The position numbers and the translations under genes were made by a program. Below are positions 6,508-9,367 of a stretch of DNA of 9,367 nt, one piece after another. The stretch is from JARKQH01 sp964631605. Lineage in GTDB: Bacteria; Verrucomicrobiota; Verrucomicrobiia; Limisphaerales; UBA8199. The notes beneath the pieces were generated by a model that worked only from the letters and a program-made list of their open reading frames with translations, searched no databases and was not told where the DNA came from. The number at the start of each line of letters is the position of its first letter. Position 1 is the stretch's first letter. The stretch spans positions 1 through 9,367 of the forward strand of contig CAZVYG010000127.1 of assembly GCA_964631605.1 (NCBI GenBank), read 5' to 3'.

Positions 6508-7395
6508 ATGCAGTTAATCCGTGATATTTACGCCAGCAAGGGCGCCGCTGGGCGCCCCGTGATTTCATTCGAGTTCTTTCCCCCGAAAACCGACGAGGGC
6601 GAGCGCAATTTGCTGCAGAAGACGATTCCGGCTCTGATTGAGGCGCGCCCGGACTACTGTTCGGTAACCTACGGGGCGGGGGGCAGCACGCGGGACAAAA
6701 CGCTGATGATTGTCGAGCGAATTCAGCGGGAACATGCTCTGACGACGCTGGCTCACCTGACCTGCGTCAACCATACGCGGGAGCAGGTTGGAGCGCTGCT
6801 GGACCGGATTCAGCGTTTGGGATGCCGAAACATTCTGGCCTTGCGGGGGGACCCTCCCGACGGCGGCCGGTTCCAACCGACTGCCGGGGGGTTTCGTTAC
6901 GCGGCTGAGCTGGTGGCCTTCACGCGCCAGCGGGCCGGTGAATTCTCCATCGGCGTCGCGGGGTTTCCCGAGGGTCACATTGCTTGCGCCGAAGGCAAAC
7001 TGGCCGACTGGAACCACCTGAAGAACAAGATTGATGCCGGGGCGGATTTTGTCATCACCCAGCTTTTTTTCGACAACACCGATTTTCTGGCGTTGCGGGA
7101 TTTTCTGGTCAAAGCCGGGGTCAGGGTGCCGGTGGTGCCGGGGATGATAGCCATTTTGAGCGCCTCGCAGATCAAGCGGTTCACGCAGCTCTGCGGGGCG
7201 CGTCTGCCCCAACCGCTGGCGGCGCGACTCGAGCAGCTCGAACAGGACGACGCCGCGGCGGCCGAGTTTGGCATCGAGTATGCCTCCCGCCAATGCGACC
7301 AATTGCTGCGAGAGGGGGTGCCCGGCTTTCATTTTTACACCCTCAATAAGGCGCGCTCGACCCTGCAGGTGCTCAAGAACGTCGGCCTGGCCTGA
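6508..7395 (+). CDS. metF: 5,10-methylenetetrahydrofolate reductase
   Basis: The 295-residue product reduces 5,10-methylene-THF to 5-methyl-THF, the methyl donor for methionine synthesis, using a flavin in a cytoplasmic TIM-barrel enzyme. Family motifs appear in order: SFEFFPPKTDEG (20-31; Glu22 aligns with the catalytic Glu28 of E. coli MetF), SVTYGAGGSTRDKT (52-65), HLTCV (83-87), ALRGDPPDGG (111-120; Asp115 corresponds to the flavin-interacting Asp120), ITQLFFD (183-189, with the substrate-binding Gln), and EGVPGFHFYTLNKA near the end. The length fits the short bacterial family without the eukaryotic regulatory domain. The frame is open further upstream to 6355, but those 51 residues do not resemble the family, so ATG 6508 is chosen even though its ribosome binding site is weak. 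The neighbours contain no other methionine-cycle gene. Confidence 0.95.
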   Translation: MQLIRDIYASKGAAGRPVISFEFFPPKTDEGERNLLQKTIPALIEARPDYCSVTYGAGGSTRDKTLMIVERIQREHALTTLAHLTCVNHTREQVGALLDRIQRLGCRNILALRGDPPDGGRFQPTAGGFRYAAELVAFTRQRAGEFSIGVAGFPEGHIACAEGKLADWNHLKNKIDAGADFVITQLFFDNTDFLALRDFLVKAGVRVPVVPGMIAILSASQIKRFTQLCGARLPQPLAARLEQLEQDDAAAAEFGIEYASRQCDQLLREGVPGFHFYTLNKARSTLQVLKNVGLA

Positions 7396-7478
7396 GCCGG
7401 CCGTTTACAAACCCAGCCCGGTTCTGTAATTGCATCCCATCCCAATGGCAGCGATGCTCGGGAAAAGACGGAGCCATT

Positions 7479-7838
7479 ATGAAACGTGTGAAGAAGGATG
7501 AGGTTTATCAGAACCTGAGCGGGTTCCTGGCCGACAAAGGCATTGAGCTCAAGCCCGGCAGCTACACGCAGAAGATTCAAAGCGCGTGCCAACTGCTCAC
7601 GGAAGCCATCAATCTCGGGCAACAGGGCCTGGACCGCGCCAAGGCGGAAATTGACCGCAAACTCGAGCGGATGCGGCAGGTCATTCACGAAAAAACCGCG
7701 CCGCGGCAACCGGCAACGAGTGCCTCCCCGCCTCCGCCGCCCGCCACGGCCACGGCGGCGCCCCGGCGCCCGGCGGACCGAAAAGCCAGGCGCCCTGCAG
7801 CCGGCAAAGGGTCCATCCGCAGGAAGAGCGCCCGGTGA
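7479..7838 (+). CDS. Unknown small protein with helical N-terminus and basic Pro/Ala-rich tail
   Basis: I do not recognise this family. The 119-residue product begins 83 bp after metF, with GGAG five bases before its ATG. Residues 1-73 look soluble and mainly helical, with alternating charged and hydrophobic positions (GLDRAKAEIDRKLERMRQVI at 50-69 could form an amphipathic helix or coiled coil). Residues 75-95 are a Pro/Ala/Thr linker containing five consecutive prolines. Residues 96-119 hold 11 Arg/Lys and a single Asp, much like the tails of histone-like DNA-binding proteins. There is no signal peptide or membrane segment. Nucleic-acid binding is inferred from the tail alone. It may be co-transcribed with metF and the gene downstream. 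Confidence 0.75.
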   Translation: MKRVKKDEVYQNLSGFLADKGIELKPGSYTQKIQSACQLLTEAINLGQQGLDRAKAEIDRKLERMRQVIHEKTAPRQPATSASPPPPPATATAAPRRPADRKARRPAAGKGSIRRKSAR

Positions 7839-7921
7839 TTCACTCGGTGCTGCTCGGATAACCCGGGCGGCCGGCCGTAGCCCTCGCCGGGACCAAGCCG
7901 GCGGAAAGGGCCGAGTTTTTC

Positions 7922-7942
7922 CTCGCGCAACCGCTGCGCGAG
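7922..7942 (+). other. Hairpin in the leader of the SpmA-SpmB fusion gene
   Basis: CTCGCGCA and TGCGCGAG form a perfect 8-bp GC-rich stem with a 5-nt loop, ending 18 bases before the ATG at 7961. An alternative 5-bp stem, CCGCT (7931-7935) with AGCGG (7941-7945), uses the same bases and cannot form at the same time. No T run follows on the plus strand, so it is not a typical intrinsic terminator. It could influence translation initiation, where the ribosome binding site is only AGGG (7949-7952). Confidence 0.4.
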
Positions 7943-7960
7943 CGGTATAGGGTTTGGCCC

Positions 7961-9313
7961 ATGCTCAACTACATTTGGCTCGCGCTCATTCTGCTGGCGG
8001 TGCTGATCGGGGGCTGGACTGGCAGTTTGAAGGCGGTGGCGGACCGGAGCCTGGAGATGGCCAAGTATGCCGTGCTGGACACGGCGTTTCCGCTGATCGG
8101 CATCATGGCCTTGTGGCTGGGGGTCATGCGCCTGGCGGAGCGAGCGGGGCTGGTGAGCCTGCTGGCGCGCGGTTTGCGGCCGCTGATGCGCCGCCTGTTC
8201 CCGGACGTGCCTCCCGAGCATCCGGCGATGGGTTCGATGCTGATGAACATGGCCGCCAACATGCTCGGTTTGGGGAATGCCGCCACGCCGCTGGGCCTGC
8301 GCGCGATGAAGGACCTGGAGACCCTCAACCCGCGGCCGGGAACAGCGACCAACGCGATGTGCACGTTCCTGGCGATCAACACCAGCTCGATTCAACTTAT
8401 CCCGGTCACCGCGATTGCCATCCTGGCCGCCAATCGTTCGTCCGATCCTACCGCCATTGTTGGCACGACCATCCTGGCCACGGCCTGCGCCGCGACTTCC
8501 GCCGTGTTAATGGCGAAATTCCTCGAGCGCCTGCCGGCTTTTCGCCTGCCGCCGCTGGCACCCGCTGCCGCCACCACGACGGCACCGGAGGCTGCCAGGC
8601 CGGCAACCGGGCCAGATCAATCGCCCGTGAAGGAGGCAGCCGGCTTGGCACCCTTGCGCTGGTGGGGCCGGTTGATTTTGGCCGCGTTCGGCTTGTTTTT
8701 CCTCTGGATATTCCTGCGACTGGCTTTTCCCGCCTGGTTTGGGTTGCCACTCTCCCTGGAAACGGCGCAGCAAAACACTTTCGTCCGCGTGATCAGCGCC
8801 ATTTCGAAGATTTCGATTCCCCTGTTGCTTTCGGCCTTCCCGCTTTATGCCGCCCTGCGGGGAGTCAAGGTGTATGAAGAGTTTGTGGATGGGGCCAGGG
8901 AGGGATTCGACGTCGCCCTGCGGATCATTCCCTATCTGGTCGCCATCCTGGTTGCGATCGGGATGTTCCGCGCGGCCGGGGGGATTGACCTGCTGAGCCG
9001 GGTGCTGGCGCCGATGATGCAAGCGGTGGGGTTTCCGTCTGATCTGCTGCCGGTCGTTTTAATGCGTCCGTTAAGCGGCAGCGGCACGCTCGGGTTGTTC
9101 ACCGAACTGGTGAAAACCTTCGGGCCCGACAGCCTGATCGCGCGCACGGCGGGCACCATTTTCGGCAGCACGGAAACCACGTTCTACGTGCTGGCGGTTT
9201 ACTTCGGGTCGGTGGGCATCAAGCGCACGCGCTACGCCTTGTTGGCGGGGTTGACCGCGGATTTCGTCGGCGTGGTCGCCTCGGTCATTGTTTGCCGGCT
9301 GGTGCTGGGCTGA
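7961..9313 (+). CDS. Fused SpmA-SpmB spore-maturation-like membrane protein (nucleoside-recognition/Gate domains)
   Basis: The 450-residue product joins two families that are separate proteins in Bacillus. Residues 1-190 match SpmA: a membrane segment at 4-20, then MNMAANMLGLGNAATPLGL (95-113) and NAMCTFLAINTSSIQLIP (131-148). A Pro/Ala/Thr-rich linker covers 191-232. Residues 233-450 match SpmB: an added hydrophobic segment at 238-257, SISAxISK-like IPLLLSAFPLYAALRGVKVY, RPLSGSG (369-375), TFGPDS (386-391) and GSTETTFYVLAVYFGSVGIK (402-421). Several further membrane segments are visible. In Bacillus, SpmA and SpmB are needed for spore core dehydration; fused forms occur in non-sporulating bacteria, where the role is unclear and may be transport-like. 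ATG 7961 is chosen because the conserved membrane segment begins at once; AGGG lies eight bases upstream. Confidence 0.9.
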   Translation: MLNYIWLALILLAVLIGGWTGSLKAVADRSLEMAKYAVLDTAFPLIGIMALWLGVMRLAERAGLVSLLARGLRPLMRRLFPDVPPEHPAMGSMLMNMAANMLGLGNAATPLGLRAMKDLETLNPRPGTATNAMCTFLAINTSSIQLIPVTAIAILAANRSSDPTAIVGTTILATACAATSAVLMAKFLERLPAFRLPPLAPAAATTTAPEAARPATGPDQSPVKEAAGLAPLRWWGRLILAAFGLFFLWIFLRLAFPAWFGLPLSLETAQQNTFVRVISAISKISIPLLLSAFPLYAALRGVKVYEEFVDGAREGFDVALRIIPYLVAILVAIGMFRAAGGIDLLSRVLAPMMQAVGFPSDLLPVVLMRPLSGSGTLGLFTELVKTFGPDSLIARTAGTIFGSTETTFYVLAVYFGSVGIKRTRYALLAGLTADFVGVVASVIVCRLVLG

Positions 9314-9367
9314 ACCCGAAACATTAGCGAGCCGCACGAAAGATCACTTTAAGGTGAGATTTTGCTT
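9314..9367. other. Trailing non-coding end of the window
   Basis: No gene is visible in these 54 bases. A TCACT/GGTGA stem with one G:T pair (9344-9357) precedes a T4 run and might be part of a weak terminator for the upstream gene, but it is too small to call. Confidence 0.4.

Noticed and set aside
6565..7332. Minus-strand frame of 255 codons
   Set aside because: It is the antisense phase of metF, whose motifs are unmistakable. The antisense product shows no family features.
7954..8877. Plus-strand frame of 307 codons overlapping the SpmA-SpmB gene
   Set aside because: It lies in a different frame of the same GC-rich strand. Its product is low-complexity and has no family features, while the overlapping frame encodes conserved SpmA/SpmB motifs.
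9344..9367. Possible terminator after the SpmA-SpmB gene
   Set aside because: The stem is only five pairs with one G:T, and the T run is short and cut by the window edge.

Overview
The window looks like part of the chromosome of a GC-rich Gram-negative bacterium, most likely a member of the Verrucomicrobiota (or a PVC-group relative). This is inferred from the style of the genes: a giant secreted protein that opens with autotransporter-associated beta-strand repeats and continues into HYR, Ig-like and right-handed beta-helix domains, next to a short bacterial MetF and a fused SpmA-SpmB membrane protein. No rRNA, tRNA, insertion sequence, CRISPR array or phage gene was seen.

Positions 1-5998 are one uninterrupted minus-strand reading frame. 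It starts at 5998 behind a strong Shine-Dalgarno sequence and runs off the left edge, so 1999 codons are visible and the C-terminus is missing. From the N-terminus the protein has a signal peptide, beta-strand repeats, an Ig-like domain, two HYR-type domains, a long beta-helix region, an invasin-like domain, an IPT/TIG-like domain, and the start of a second beta-helix cassette. It is probably an extracellular adhesin or surface-layer protein.

Positions 5999-6507 are a divergent intergenic region. It holds a near-consensus sigma70 promoter for the giant gene (TTGACA, 17 bp, TTTAAT), a leader of about 300 nt with several small hairpins, an operator-like palindrome, and a terminator-like inverted repeat just upstream of metF.

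Positions 6508-9313 hold three plus-strand genes: metF (5,10-methylenetetrahydrofolate reductase), a 119-residue unknown protein with a helical N-terminal half and a Pro/Ala-rich, strongly basic tail, and a 450-residue SpmA-SpmB fusion. The gaps are 83 and 122 bp with no convincing terminator, so co-transcription is possible but unproven. The three genes have no obvious shared pathway. The last 54 bases contain no gene.

No clearly new biological system is visible. The points most worth a second look are the architecture of the giant protein and its repeated beta-helix opening module, the structured leaders, the unknown basic-tailed gene, and the SpmA-SpmB fusion in what appears to be a non-sporulating lineage.
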